64,000 bases of DNA from Vibrio splendidus (GTDB lineage Bacteria; Pseudomonadota; Gammaproteobacteria; Enterobacterales; Vibrionaceae): NCBI RefSeq assembly GCF_002873455.1, contig NZ_MCUN01000014.1, positions 40,507-104,506 of the forward strand, read 5' to 3'. A model generated the notes under the pieces. It saw only the letters and a program-made list of their open reading frames with translations. It searched no databases and had not been told where the DNA came from. Both the position numbers and the translations under genes were made by a program. Of the stretch, positions 37,949 through 46,008 are shown in pieces (position 1 is the first letter of the stretch; every line of letters starts with the position of its first letter).

Positions 37949-39160
37949 ATGTTGGACGAGTATTCAATTCATCTAAAGAGACAAGGCTTTGACCTACTTG
38001 AGGACATTGGAAGTGGGCTTTCGGGTAAAACTAAGAAAGCCAAGCAAAATTCTCTGGAAAGACTAGTTGCTGTAAAGTTTTTTGATAGCGCAATTAATCG
38101 AAATAACACCGAGTTAAAGAAAAAGTTTAAGAGAGAAGCGTTCATACTCGCAGAGGCGCAACACCCAGCGATACCATATGTCATCACTCATGGAGAGGTT
38201 AAATGTGAGCATGATTTGGTTCCATATATCGTTATGGAGTATATCGAAGGTGCAAATTTAGAAGATCATATCCAAAATCATGGTGTAATTGAGCAACGAC
38301 AGGTCATAACAATTGCAACTCAGATTCTCGATGCGTTGTCACTTGTGCATGCAAAGGGAATTATTCATAGAGACATAAAACCCTCAAATATCATGCTATC
38401 GTCAGCCGGTCACGCTTACCTAATCGATTTCTCAATTGGCTTTGCACCTTCTGGCAACCCGAACTTCACAAGAGCGACAAGAACCGGAGACCATTTAGGT
38501 TCTGCTGAGTACATGTCTCCAGAGCAAAACGTCGATATGAAAAACGTTGATTTTCGTACCGATATCTACTCTTTGGGGCTAACACTCTGCAAATTGCTAA
38601 CGGGTACACCAACGCTTAAAGCACTAGACAAACCTGAGCTATCAATTCCTTATGCTCTGCGAAACCTCATAAATAAGGCTTCAGATTATGATGTAAATAA
38701 TCGCTATCAAAATGTCGATGACATTCTGAGAGAATTAAAAAGCATTTCTGGCGCAGGGTATTTCACCATTAATACACCAAGCAAAGCACTTTGCGCCAAT
38801 TTAAAATGTCCAGATGCGCAATGGTCACCAAATGGGTACTACAAGGGAGCTAACTTTACAGAAAACTGTATTGATATTCACTGCACTTGCTGTGGTGACA
38901 AATTAACCTATCAATGTACGTGTGGGTTCCCCATAGCCGAAACCCGTTTCTGTGGAGGATGTGGTACTGAGCTATTCAAAGTACCAGAGTGTAGTAGTTG
39001 TGGTTCCTATTTGAAGAAACAAGATATGGGCAAAGATACATCAAATGGCTGTAGTAAGTGCCTTACTAAACAAGTACTGCAACAACCTCAACAATCTACT
39101 TGGGGGCGGCCACAGCAGCAACCCGCAGGCATGGACTTTGATGACGATATTCCGTTTTGA
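37949..39160 (+). CDS. Hanks-type Ser/Thr kinase with zinc ribbons and an SSB-like C-terminal tip
   Basis: This 403-residue protein has a kinase domain at about residues 12-265: glycine loop IGSGLSG (20-26), VAVK Lys43, Glu63, HRDIKPSN (140-147), DFS in place of DFG (160-162), SPE (190-192) and DIYSLG. The full set suggests an active enzyme. Residues about 282-372 hold repeated CxxC pairs (HCTCCG, CTCG, CGGCG, CSSCG, CSKC), that is zinc ribbons. Residues 375-394 are Gln/Pro-rich (QQPQQSTWGRPQQQPAG), and the last nine residues are MDFDDDIPF, identical to the tip of E. coli SSB. That tip docks on replication and repair proteins (RecQ, ExoI, PriA, RecO, chi). AGGAGG is very close (2 bases) to the ATG; TTG at 37952 is an alternative start. 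Confidence 0.88.
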   Translation: MLDEYSIHLKRQGFDLLEDIGSGLSGKTKKAKQNSLERLVAVKFFDSAINRNNTELKKKFKREAFILAEAQHPAIPYVITHGEVKCEHDLVPYIVMEYIEGANLEDHIQNHGVIEQRQVITIATQILDALSLVHAKGIIHRDIKPSNIMLSSAGHAYLIDFSIGFAPSGNPNFTRATRTGDHLGSAEYMSPEQNVDMKNVDFRTDIYSLGLTLCKLLTGTPTLKALDKPELSIPYALRNLINKASDYDVNNRYQNVDDILRELKSISGAGYFTINTPSKALCANLKCPDAQWSPNGYYKGANFTENCIDIHCTCCGDKLTYQCTCGFPIAETRFCGGCGTELFKVPECSSCGSYLKKQDMGKDTSNGCSKCLTKQVLQQPQQSTWGRPQQQPAGMDFDDDIPF

Positions 39161-39301
39161 GGAACAGAATACAAACAATTCAACAGTGTATCGTAATGCC
39201 AAGCGCTTTCACTTCGAGTTGAGTTTAGCGTTTACCACGCAGTGTGGGTTCGGTGCTTATGCTGCTCACACATTAATTGGAAGTTAACTTTCAGGAGCAC
39301 T

Positions 39302-39826
39302 ATGAACATTTTGGAGGTTGACTATGGTCTTGGCCCGCTAATCGATGTAGAGGAAACGATCCAGGCAGGTATAGCAAAGTTGTTTGAGAGGAATCGCACT
39401 GAACCTTGGTTTGATGGGTTATGGATGAACGAGTACGGTGAAGTTCTTTACGGCTCTTTGCTTGTTTCAGCCCAAGCTTATTGTATCGGTAGCTTACGTG
39501 ATATTAACGAAATTAGAGTTAGTTTAGGGCTCAATAAATTGGCCAAAGAAAGTGCATATAAAAATCAACGTGTAAAAGTTCAGGGTTATTCGCTAATAGA
39601 ACTGGTTAATTGTACTGCTAATTATTTCAAACACCGAGATGAGTGGAGCGATCCTTGGCCTGAAAATTACACTACTCGCGTTCTAACAGCATTCTCAATG
39701 GACGGTGAATTTCTGATTAACGAGCTTCAAGAGTTAATTGAATCAGAATTTGGTTATAAAACACTTTCAGACTTAGTTTCAGAGTGGAGAAATGATCTAA
39801 TTGCCCAATCGAAAGGTGAAAGTTAA
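39302..39826 (+). CDS. unrecognised 174-residue protein downstream of the kinase
   Basis: The protein is soluble, predicted mostly helical, and I do not recognise the family. LYGSLLVSAQAYCIGSLRDINEIR and LIELVNCTANYFKHRDEW contain helices with a polar N-x-x-KHRxEW pattern. This vaguely recalls HEPN-like or immunity-type helical bundles, but I cannot support a HEPN call. ATG at 39302 with AGGAG 7 bases upstream is chosen; an earlier in-frame start lies in non-conserved sequence. It follows the SSB-tailed kinase by 141 bases on the same strand and could be its partner or substrate. Confidence 0.65.
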   Translation: MNILEVDYGLGPLIDVEETIQAGIAKLFERNRTEPWFDGLWMNEYGEVLYGSLLVSAQAYCIGSLRDINEIRVSLGLNKLAKESAYKNQRVKVQGYSLIELVNCTANYFKHRDEWSDPWPENYTTRVLTAFSMDGEFLINELQELIESEFGYKTLSDLVSEWRNDLIAQSKGES

Positions 39827-40193
39827 CATACGGCTATGGCGTCAATTATTAGCTTTTGACGTTATCCAAAAAGCCGCCTAACCCGCTTCTGTCCAGAGAC
39901 GTACCAGCACGATCACATACCAGCACGATCACCGATAGCACGTTTGTACCCCGTTGTGCGTTAGAACTTTCACTCATTCATATCTTGTTAACCTGAGTTT
40001 GCCTTTTTTCGTTATTCATTGCTGCAATAATTAGCTTTGAGTCTCCACTTAATTTTAGTGACTATCCATGACGGTATCTGAAGTAGGACTAACAATTTGT
40101 CATAAATTCCAGTGAGTAAAGCGCAAAACAAAGCATGGAGACTGGTGTCAAATAAATTTTCAGGGGTCGTTTAATAGTAGCCCTGTATTGATA
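39827..40193. other. intergenic region between convergent genes, with a short tandem repeat
   Basis: About 370 bases without ORF. The 16-base unit TACCAGCACGATCACA is duplicated in tandem at 39902-39932. No promoter or attachment site is convincing. Confidence 0.45.
39902..39932 (+). repeat. tandem duplication of a 16-base unit
   Basis: TACCAGCACGATCAC occurs at 39902-39916 and again at 39918-39932. Confidence 0.85.
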
Positions 40194-40226
40194 GAAAAAA
40201 GGGCTACATGAATGATAGCCCTTTTA
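40194..40226 (-). terminator. Rho-independent terminator of the phosphoesterase-HAD unit
   Basis: On the reverse strand GGGCTA-TCATTCATG-TAGCCC is followed by six T. It lies 10 bases beyond the HAD gene stop. Confidence 0.8.
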
Positions 40227-40236
40227 ATGTATTGAT

Positions 40237-41082
40237 TTAGGATTTAAATATTTTTTGTAGTCCAGAGAAAGACGACACTTCGAACATCGGAGTTTCTTTT
40301 GAGTACATTGCTTTTAAATCTTCTTCTATTCTTACATCTTCATCTGTCCAATGAGTGATGCTAACCAATAGTTTCCAGTTTGCGCTTTGGAAGTCCTTTC
40401 CGTACTTAGCCCAAACTGAGTTAACACCAGCGGCATTAGCCATAGACATATCTTTTACTATTGAGTCACCAATATAGTACGCGTCACTTGGGCATATCCC
40501 TTCCCTTTCGCATATATCTAAAACAAGTCTAGGATTAGGCTTTCTTTCTTCTTCAGGTAACTTTATAACCCACTCGGCATCACTAGGGTCAATCATTGGT
40601 TTGGTTTGATCTGGGTGAGAAGAAGAGTTTGAACCAATGGTGTAAAGGTGATTTAGATATTTATCTAGTCCTAGTTTTTTGGCTCTGTAAACTGCATTAA
40701 CTTCATACGACTCAGTATGTCCAACGACAATAACGCCTTGTTCTTTAAGCTTGGCTAAAGTTTCAGTTACACCCTCGTATAGCTTCAGAGTTTCTTTTCT
40801 TGTTTCAGAAAAACTGCGAAAAGCAGGGGCTAGTTCCCTTTTCAGAACATCTTTATCAGTAGTACCAAAGTAGTCGATGATTGCTTTGACCTCTAACGCA
40901 GCAAAGGGCCTTTCAGAACTATTGTACTTTTGATGGATATCCTTGAAATCTCGAAGCAATATGCTTTTGTCTATACCGGTCAATACAACAATAGAGTCAA
41001 CCATAGCTTCGAATGATTGGGAAAAAAATGATACCCAATCATAAAGTGTATTGTCTAAGTCAGTTATCAATAATTTAGGCAT
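40237..41082 (-). CDS. HAD-superfamily hydrolase, partner of the metallophosphoesterase
   Basis: This 281-residue protein has HAD motif I LITDLDNTLYDW (nucleophile Asp near residue 7), motif II VVGHTES (Thr), a Lys in EERKPNPR, and motif IV YIGDSIVKDMSMANAAGV. It is a phosphatase-type HAD with a helical cap between motifs I and II. The substrate is unknown. The start MPKLLITDLDNT at 41082 overlaps the upstream metallophosphoesterase stop by 8 bases, so translation is coupled. The longer frame is the upstream gene's other frame and is rejected. Tight coupling of two phosphatases suggests sequential or complex action on one phosphorylated target. Confidence 0.85.
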   Translation of the reverse strand: MPKLLITDLDNTLYDWVSFFSQSFEAMVDSIVVLTGIDKSILLRDFKDIHQKYNSSERPFAALEVKAIIDYFGTTDKDVLKRELAPAFRSFSETRKETLKLYEGVTETLAKLKEQGVIVVGHTESYEVNAVYRAKKLGLDKYLNHLYTIGSNSSSHPDQTKPMIDPSDAEWVIKLPEEERKPNPRLVLDICEREGICPSDAYYIGDSIVKDMSMANAAGVNSVWAKYGKDFQSANWKLLVSITHWTDEDVRIEEDLKAMYSKETPMFEVSSFSGLQKIFKS

Positions 41083-42676
41083 TGTAGTCGAACTCCAGTT
41101 TGTATTTATCTGATAACGTAGCATCTTCCGGGCTAATTTTACCGTAGTGGAAGATGATTTTTTCATTTCCGAACTCTATTCTACAAGTCCAATTACCTTT
41201 TGACTCGCCTGTATGATTCATACATACGCCGCTGCTACCCAGTGAAAGTACATGAAGTTTATTGGTCGGGTTTTCTTCTTTACAAGCAGGTTTATGTGTC
41301 AGTTCAGCTCGTTCGATGGTGCAATTAAAGTTCTGGTGCATGTGCCCATGGAGTAAAAAATCAAACTTGTACTTAGTGAGCCAGCGTGAAAGCCTTTCTG
41401 CATCTAAGACAGTTGAATACTTCGCATCATGATAAGCTTCTTGTGATAGAGATACAGGCATTAAGTGATGGTGCATAACACAAATACGTGTCACATTTCT
41501 TGGCTTGCCTTTTTCTAACCCCATCTCTTGTTCCACAGCTTCTAGTTGTTCTTGTCCTATATAGCCATGTCCTTGAAAAGTACCTTTAGTCTGTTGGAGC
41601 GTTACGCTATTGAGCAATACAATTTCTACAGGTATGGAATTGTTTAGCAGTAATCTTCTACCTGAGCTCATGGATTCGTTTGGCTTCATATCGAAGTATC
41701 TAGCGTAGAAATCACTATAAGCTGCACGAGAGTCTTGATAATTCTTCTCGATCACATCTGTACTTTCTTTATCGGCTCCATCATAGAATGATAAGTCGTG
41801 GTTCCCTGGGCAAATCGACAACCAAGATTTGTCTAAATTGTTTACACTAGTTAAGTGGTCGATAAAGTCACCTGCAAGATTAAACTCTTCTTTATCTCCT
41901 TTCCAAGTCAGATCTCCGGAGATTAATAGAGAAGCAATGTTCTTGTTAGTTTTGAAGTATGCAGATTGTATTGTTTCTGCGAGAGTCTTTTTAATCGAGT
42001 TAGTGGTACTCAGGGGGTACCCATGAAAGCCGTTCTCAGTGAAATGAGGATCTGAAAGCCATAATAGACTGTCTTTGTTTGTGGCTTTGTACGAATGATC
42101 AAAATGTCTTGGTTGGAGTTCAGTTATACCTCTTAGACGGATTTCATTAGTTTTATCATTATCAAGCTTATCTCTGATTCTCCAGACAGTACGATTTTGT
42201 TCAGCTAGTTCTTCGGCCGATGCTATGATTTTACTGTCGTACATTTTGTAATGAGATTCTTCTAAAAATAGATCATTCATCGATTCATACGATTTTTTTT
42301 GAATTATTTCAAAAGGGTCGATCTCTTCTATCTCTTTGAATTTAAACCAAACAGGGTGGAGATTTTCTTTATAATAGTTAGGAGTAAGGTTTGCGTCTGG
42401 AGTTGGTATTTCAACACCAACTTCAGCTTTATAGTCCTTTAACTCAGCTTTGTAGAACGTTTTTTGTGCACTATCAAAGAGGTAGACGTACATCTTTGTC
42501 TGGCTGTCTCTTAGCCCTAGGTCAATTAGGGTGTCAAAGGGTAACTGTTCGTGTCCTTTGTTCCACCAACCCCACCACGCAAATCCCTTTTCTTCAATCA
42601 GGTCTGAGTGTCTGTTAATTGTTTCGCCTTTAGGGCAAGACAGGTCTCGAAAGCGTAATAGAAGAGTAGAGTTCAT
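41075..42676 (-). CDS. calcineurin-like metallophosphoesterase with an uncharacterised N-terminal domain
   Basis: This 533-residue protein has a two-metal phosphoesterase domain from about residue 200: LLWLSDPHF (D209, H211), LLISGDLTWKG (G254-D255), CPGNHD (291-294), VMHHHLMP (about 402-404) and LLHGHMHQNF (444-447), which is the complete set of metal ligands. Residues 1-195 contain GFAWWGWWNKGHEQLP and YVYLFDSAQKTFYKAELKDY. That region recalls EVE/PUA-like ligand-binding folds, but I cannot assign it. It could act on cyclic nucleotides, nucleic acid ends or proteins. It is co-transcribed with the HAD gene and is the last cargo at the right end of the element. Confidence 0.85.
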   Translation of the reverse strand: MNSTLLLRFRDLSCPKGETINRHSDLIEEKGFAWWGWWNKGHEQLPFDTLIDLGLRDSQTKMYVYLFDSAQKTFYKAELKDYKAEVGVEIPTPDANLTPNYYKENLHPVWFKFKEIEEIDPFEIIQKKSYESMNDLFLEESHYKMYDSKIIASAEELAEQNRTVWRIRDKLDNDKTNEIRLRGITELQPRHFDHSYKATNKDSLLWLSDPHFTENGFHGYPLSTTNSIKKTLAETIQSAYFKTNKNIASLLISGDLTWKGDKEEFNLAGDFIDHLTSVNNLDKSWLSICPGNHDLSFYDGADKESTDVIEKNYQDSRAAYSDFYARYFDMKPNESMSSGRRLLLNNSIPVEIVLLNSVTLQQTKGTFQGHGYIGQEQLEAVEQEMGLEKGKPRNVTRICVMHHHLMPVSLSQEAYHDAKYSTVLDAERLSRWLTKYKFDFLLHGHMHQNFNCTIERAELTHKPACKEENPTNKLHVLSLGSSGVCMNHTGESKGNWTCRIEFGNEKIIFHYGKISPEDATLSDKYKLEFDYNA

Positions 42677-43136
42677 TAGTGCTCACTTAGGTTGGTTAAA
42701 GGTATCATTAGGGCTCACTCGGGATTCGTATGCATGTGATTCTATTATTATTTAATCAAGTATACATACTTACCCTTTATTACGGATAGGCTATATAGTG
42801 TTAATTTGAAGTGAATGAGTAACTTGTAGTGGATTACTAAAACTAGCTACTAGCTCGCAGGTATTTTGAATAATTTACCTTAGCAGTACTTATCCAAGGT
42901 TTTACAATCAATACGGGTTCGTAATAAAGTTTTGCCCAAATACGTTTTAGGCGACTAAGTAAACGTGTGTGGGTGCTCGAGAGCTAGTATGAGTCTTTAT
43001 TTCTGATCTCGTATCATTTAGAACAGCACGAAACAGGGTTACTTGAGCGTTTTGTATGAACTGTTATTACTATCCTACAGTCCCTCAGCTTTACTAAGCT
43101 AGCCTATAGATAGTTATTGAGAACAGTTTGGTTAAA
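42677..43136. other. non-coding right end of the element
   Basis: About 460 bases without ORF, AT-rich, between the phosphoesterase start and the sub-terminal inverted repeat. It should contain the promoter of the phosphoesterase-HAD unit on the reverse strand. Confidence 0.45.
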
Positions 43137-43177
43137 ACTTCTCAAAAAAAACGTCGTAAGAACATTTTTTGAGAAGT
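43137..43177. repeat. sub-terminal perfect inverted repeat near the right end
   Basis: ACTTCTCAAAAAA (43137-43149) and TTTTTTGAGAAGT (43165-43177) are exact 13-base arms around a 15-base loop, 73 bases inside the right end. It may be a binding site for an element protein or a terminator. A related ATTTTTTATTGAGAA lies near 22133 inside the left end. Confidence 0.7.
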
Positions 43178-43228
43178 GGTTTTTATTTAATCTATCACAT
43201 TGATATATATTAAATTTACAAGCTTTAA

Positions 43229-43250
43229 TCTAAAATAAATCGCAACAGTA
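43229..43250 (-). repeat. right terminal inverted repeat of the element
   Basis: Read on the reverse strand it begins TACTGTTGCGATTTATTT and matches the left end at 18 of 22 positions. The hexamer GCTCGT (43251-43256) and then native endA follow. Confidence 0.85.
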
Positions 43251-43430
43251 GCTCGTACTTACCTTTACATGAGCCAAGAGTATGATTTCAAGCTCTCTAA
43301 GCAGCAGACTAACCTGATGATGGCGTGGAACAAGCAATTCCCTGTCGATAAGTGGGAATGTACTCGTGATGAGCGAATCCATGCTATCCAAGGCAATCAC
43401 AACCCATTTGTTTTTCCTGCTTGTAAATAA
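43251..43430 (+). pseudogene. endA: endonuclease I (EndA/Dns), 3' part
   Basis: The frame reads A-R-T-Y-L-Y-M, then [20 protein letters not shown], then [15 protein letters not shown] and ends VFPACK-stop. This is the EndA C-terminus (E. coli: [47 protein letters not shown]). It continues the 5' fragment at 21538-22095 after removal of the 21-kb element. Joined, the protein would be about 243 residues. There is no start of its own. The element thus splits endA within residues IAR-TY. Confidence 0.95.
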
Positions 43431-43473
43431 CACGACTCAGGCAACCAACATCTCCAATTGCCTCCATCTCAAA

Positions 43474-43505
43474 CAAGAGTTTCAGAATTGCTCCTGAAAC
43501 TCTTG
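43474..43505 (+). terminator. stem-loop after endA
   Basis: CAAGAGTTTCAG-AATTGCTC-CTGAAACTCTTG is a perfect 12-bp hairpin. The T run is weak, but it is the native end of the endA transcript. Confidence 0.6.
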
Positions 43506-43589
43506 CTCTACCCTTGTTTTTTCAATTAAAAGCATCCATGTTAAGCAGAGACAAAATACCCAAATGACACTATTTATAGGTTTACCAGC

Positions 43590-44321
43590 ATGAGAATCCC
43601 TCGTATCCATCACCCAGAACGCATTCATCAGTTAGGTTCACTCGCTTTAGGCGAAGATGCCGCGGGTCATGTTGGTCGAGTCCTTCGTATGAAAGAAGGT
43701 CAAGATGTTCTTCTATTTGATGGCAGTGGCGCTGAATTCCCCGCGACAATTGCTGAAGTATCAAAAAAGAACGTCACAGTTAATGTTACTGAACGTATCG
43801 AGCGTAGCAGCGAATCTCCGTTAGACTTACATTTAGGCCAAGTGATTTCACGTGGCGATAAAATGGAATTCACGATTCAGAAATCGGTTGAGCTTGGTGT
43901 AAACACCATTACCCCACTGATTTCAGAGCGCTGTGGCGTTAAGCTTGATACTAAACGCTTCGAGAAAAAGCTCGCGCAGTGGCAAAAGATTGCTATCGCA
44001 GCATGTGAACAATCTGGTCGCAATACGGTTCCGGTTATTCGCCCAATCATGCAACTTGAAGAGTGGTGCAGCGAACCGAGTGAAGCGTTAAAGCTAAACC
44101 TGCATCCTCGCGCAAAATACTCAATTAATACCCTTCCAGAACCCATCAGTAAGGTGCGCCTATTGATCGGTCCTGAAGGCGGACTGTCAGCTGAAGAAAT
44201 CGGCATGACAGAACAATACAAATTTGAAGAGACGCTACTCGGCCCACGTGTACTTCGTACCGAGACAGCAGCTCTAACCGCAATTACTGCCTTACAAGTC
44301 CGTTTTGGCGATCTAGGCTAG
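43590..44321 (+). CDS. rsmE: 16S rRNA m3U1498 methyltransferase
   Basis: RsmE methylates U1498 of 16S rRNA. The 243-residue SPOUT enzyme shows [16 protein letters not shown], then [33 protein letters not shown], then [15 protein letters not shown] (SAM knot) and [16 protein letters not shown], all family signatures. In E. coli it follows endA directly; here the 21-kb element lies upstream within endA. Confidence 0.95.
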   Translation: MRIPRIHHPERIHQLGSLALGEDAAGHVGRVLRMKEGQDVLLFDGSGAEFPATIAEVSKKNVTVNVTERIERSSESPLDLHLGQVISRGDKMEFTIQKSVELGVNTITPLISERCGVKLDTKRFEKKLAQWQKIAIAACEQSGRNTVPVIRPIMQLEEWCSEPSEALKLNLHPRAKYSINTLPEPISKVRLLIGPEGGLSAEEIGMTEQYKFEETLLGPRVLRTETAALTAITALQVRFGDLG

Positions 44322-44330
44322 GAGAAAAAA

Positions 44331-45281
44331 ATGATCAAACTTGGCATCGTAATGGATCCAATTTCATCCATTAACATCAAAAAAGACTCTAGCTTTGCCA
44401 TGATGCTTGAAGCTCAGCGTCGTGGTTACGAAATCCATTACATGGAAATGGATGATCTACATTTAGATCAAGGCGTAGCCATTGCTGACACTAAGGTTGT
44501 TGAACTAAAAGAAGATCCAAACGGCTGGTACGAGTTCAAATCAGAACAGACTATCGCGCTATCTGATTTAGATGCGGTTCTGATGCGTAAAGATCCTCCG
44601 TTTGATACTGAGTACATCTACGCGACTTACATTCTTGAGCGTGCTGAAGAGAACGGTGCACTGATCGTCAACAAGCCACAAAGCCTACGTGACTGTAACG
44701 AGAAGTTGTTCACGGCTTGGTTCCCTGAACTGACACCAACCACCATCGTGACTCGTAAAGCTGAAAAGATTAAAGCGTTCCGAGAAGAGCACGGTGACGT
44801 GATCCTAAAACCACTTGATGGTATGGGCGGCGCGTCTATCTTCCGAGTGAAAGAAGGCGATCCAAACGTATCAGTGATCATTGAAACACTGACTAACCAC
44901 GGTCAAAACTACGCAATGGCACAAACCTTTGTTCCAGACATCAGCAATGGTGATAAGCGTATTCTTGTGGTTGACGGTGAACCAATGCCTTACTGTCTAG
45001 CGCGTATTCCTGCAAAAGGGGAAACTCGAGGTAACCTTGCTGCTGGCGGTACAGGTGAAGCTCGTCCTCTAAGTGAAACAGACTGGGCTATCGCAAGAGC
45101 AGTTGCCCCTGCACTGAAAGAGAAAGGCTTAATCTTTGTTGGGCTTGATGTTATCGGCGACAAGCTGACTGAAATTAACGTAACAAGCCCTACTTGTATC
45201 CGTGAAATTGAAGCTGCTTTTGATATTTCGGTAACGGGCAAATTAATGGATGCAATCGAGCGTCGCGTTAACGCTAAATAG
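44331..45281 (+). CDS. gshB: glutathione synthetase
   Basis: GshB joins gamma-glutamylcysteine and glycine with ATP. The 316-residue ATP-grasp protein has KLGIVMDPISSINIKKDSSFAMMLEAQRRG, VILKPLDGMGGASIF (ATP loop), DISNGDKRILVVDGEPMPYCLARIP and EINVTSPTCIREIE (metal and substrate ligands). It starts 10 bases after rsmE with GGAG upstream, so the two are co-transcribed. Confidence 0.97.
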   Translation: MIKLGIVMDPISSINIKKDSSFAMMLEAQRRGYEIHYMEMDDLHLDQGVAIADTKVVELKEDPNGWYEFKSEQTIALSDLDAVLMRKDPPFDTEYIYATYILERAEENGALIVNKPQSLRDCNEKLFTAWFPELTPTTIVTRKAEKIKAFREEHGDVILKPLDGMGGASIFRVKEGDPNVSVIIETLTNHGQNYAMAQTFVPDISNGDKRILVVDGEPMPYCLARIPAKGETRGNLAAGGTGEARPLSETDWAIARAVAPALKEKGLIFVGLDVIGDKLTEINVTSPTCIREIEAAFDISVTGKLMDAIERRVNAK

Positions 45282-45340
45282 CCTAAACTAAAGAAAGCCT
45301 TAGCTATTCGAAACACAAAAATATCTAGGCAAAGAACAAT

Positions 45341-45365
45341 GAGCGGCTTTACGCCGCTCTTTTTC
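45341..45365 (+). terminator. Rho-independent terminator of gshB
   Basis: GAGCGGC-TTTAC-GCCGCTC hairpin followed by a T run. Confidence 0.85.
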
Positions 45366-45396
45366 CTTTACTGGGAACACACTGGCAGGAGGCTCT

Positions 45397-45960
45397 ATGA
45401 ATTTAACGAACCACTTTCTGGTCGCTATGCCCGGAATGAAAGACCCATACTTTCAAAATTCGGTGATCTATCTTTGTGAGCACAATGACGAAGGTGCGAT
45501 GGGTTTGATGATCAACGCTCCTATCGATGTCACTGTTGGCGGTATGCTTAAGCAAGTTGAGGTTGATTCTGAACAGCCGAAACCCAACCAAGCAAGCCTT
45601 GATAAGCCAGTACTTAATGGTGGGCCAGTCGCAGAAGATCGTGGGTTTATTTTGCACAAACCCAAAGGCAGTTATCAATCCAGCATCAACATGACGGATC
45701 AAATCTCGGTAACAACCTCGAAAGATATTCTAATGGTGTTAGGGACAGAAGATGAACCTATGCATTATCTGGTCGCGCTTGGTTATGCCGGATGGGAACC
45801 AGGACAACTGGAAACTGAGCTGACTGAAAATTCATGGCTAACCGTCGAAGCCGATCCAAAGGTTATCTTCAATACGCCTATTTCGGATCGCTGGAAAGTT
45901 GCCGTACAAATGTTAGGTATCAATGCGGCTCAGCTTTCAGCAGACGCTGGCCACGCCTAG
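45397..45960 (+). CDS. yqgE: YqgE/AlgH family protein
   Basis: This 187-residue UPF0301 protein has [57 protein letters not shown] and [22 protein letters not shown]. The function is unsettled (AlgH was named as an alginate regulator in Pseudomonas). The order gshB-yqgE-ruvX is conserved. Confidence 0.92.
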   Translation: MNLTNHFLVAMPGMKDPYFQNSVIYLCEHNDEGAMGLMINAPIDVTVGGMLKQVEVDSEQPKPNQASLDKPVLNGGPVAEDRGFILHKPKGSYQSSINMTDQISVTTSKDILMVLGTEDEPMHYLVALGYAGWEPGQLETELTENSWLTVEADPKVIFNTPISDRWKVAVQMLGINAAQLSADAGHA

Positions 45961-46008
45961 CTCAAATCAGTATATAAACTCTCAAACACAGATTAATTTG
46001 GAAGCCCC

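Larger units (their letters stand above)
22096..43250 (+). mobile_element. integrative element in endA, SE-like (intA-tfp-intB-srap) carrying a defence cargo
   Basis: The element of 21155 bases is bounded by about 22-bp imperfect inverted repeats and inserted within an Arg codon region of endA. Removing it restores an uninterrupted EndA frame (IAR-TYLYM, as in E. coli IAR-TYFYM). Its left end encodes three tyrosine-recombinase-fold proteins and a small HTH/coiled-coil protein. That order fits the strand-biased circularizing integrative elements of Vibrio as I recall them; Tn554-like or recombinase-in-trio elements are alternatives. The rest is cargo, mostly defence-like and more AT-rich than the flanks. 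The flanking hexamers GCGCGT (22090-22095) and GCTCGT (43251-43256) look like the crossover spacer. Confidence 0.85.

Noticed and set aside
39302..39826. HEPN RNase call for the 174-residue protein
   Set aside because: The canonical R-x4-6-H motif is not present; only a vague KHRxEW helix is seen.
39876..39966. attC-like site (GCCTAAC ... CGTTAGAAC) in the island
   Set aside because: The outer motif ends GTTAGAA instead of GTTRRRY, and I could not find matching inner boxes or a folded hairpin; the genes around are not cassette-like.
22096..43250. Prophage or conjugative element
   Set aside because: No capsid, tail, terminase, relaxase or type IV secretion genes; only recombinases and defence-like cargo.
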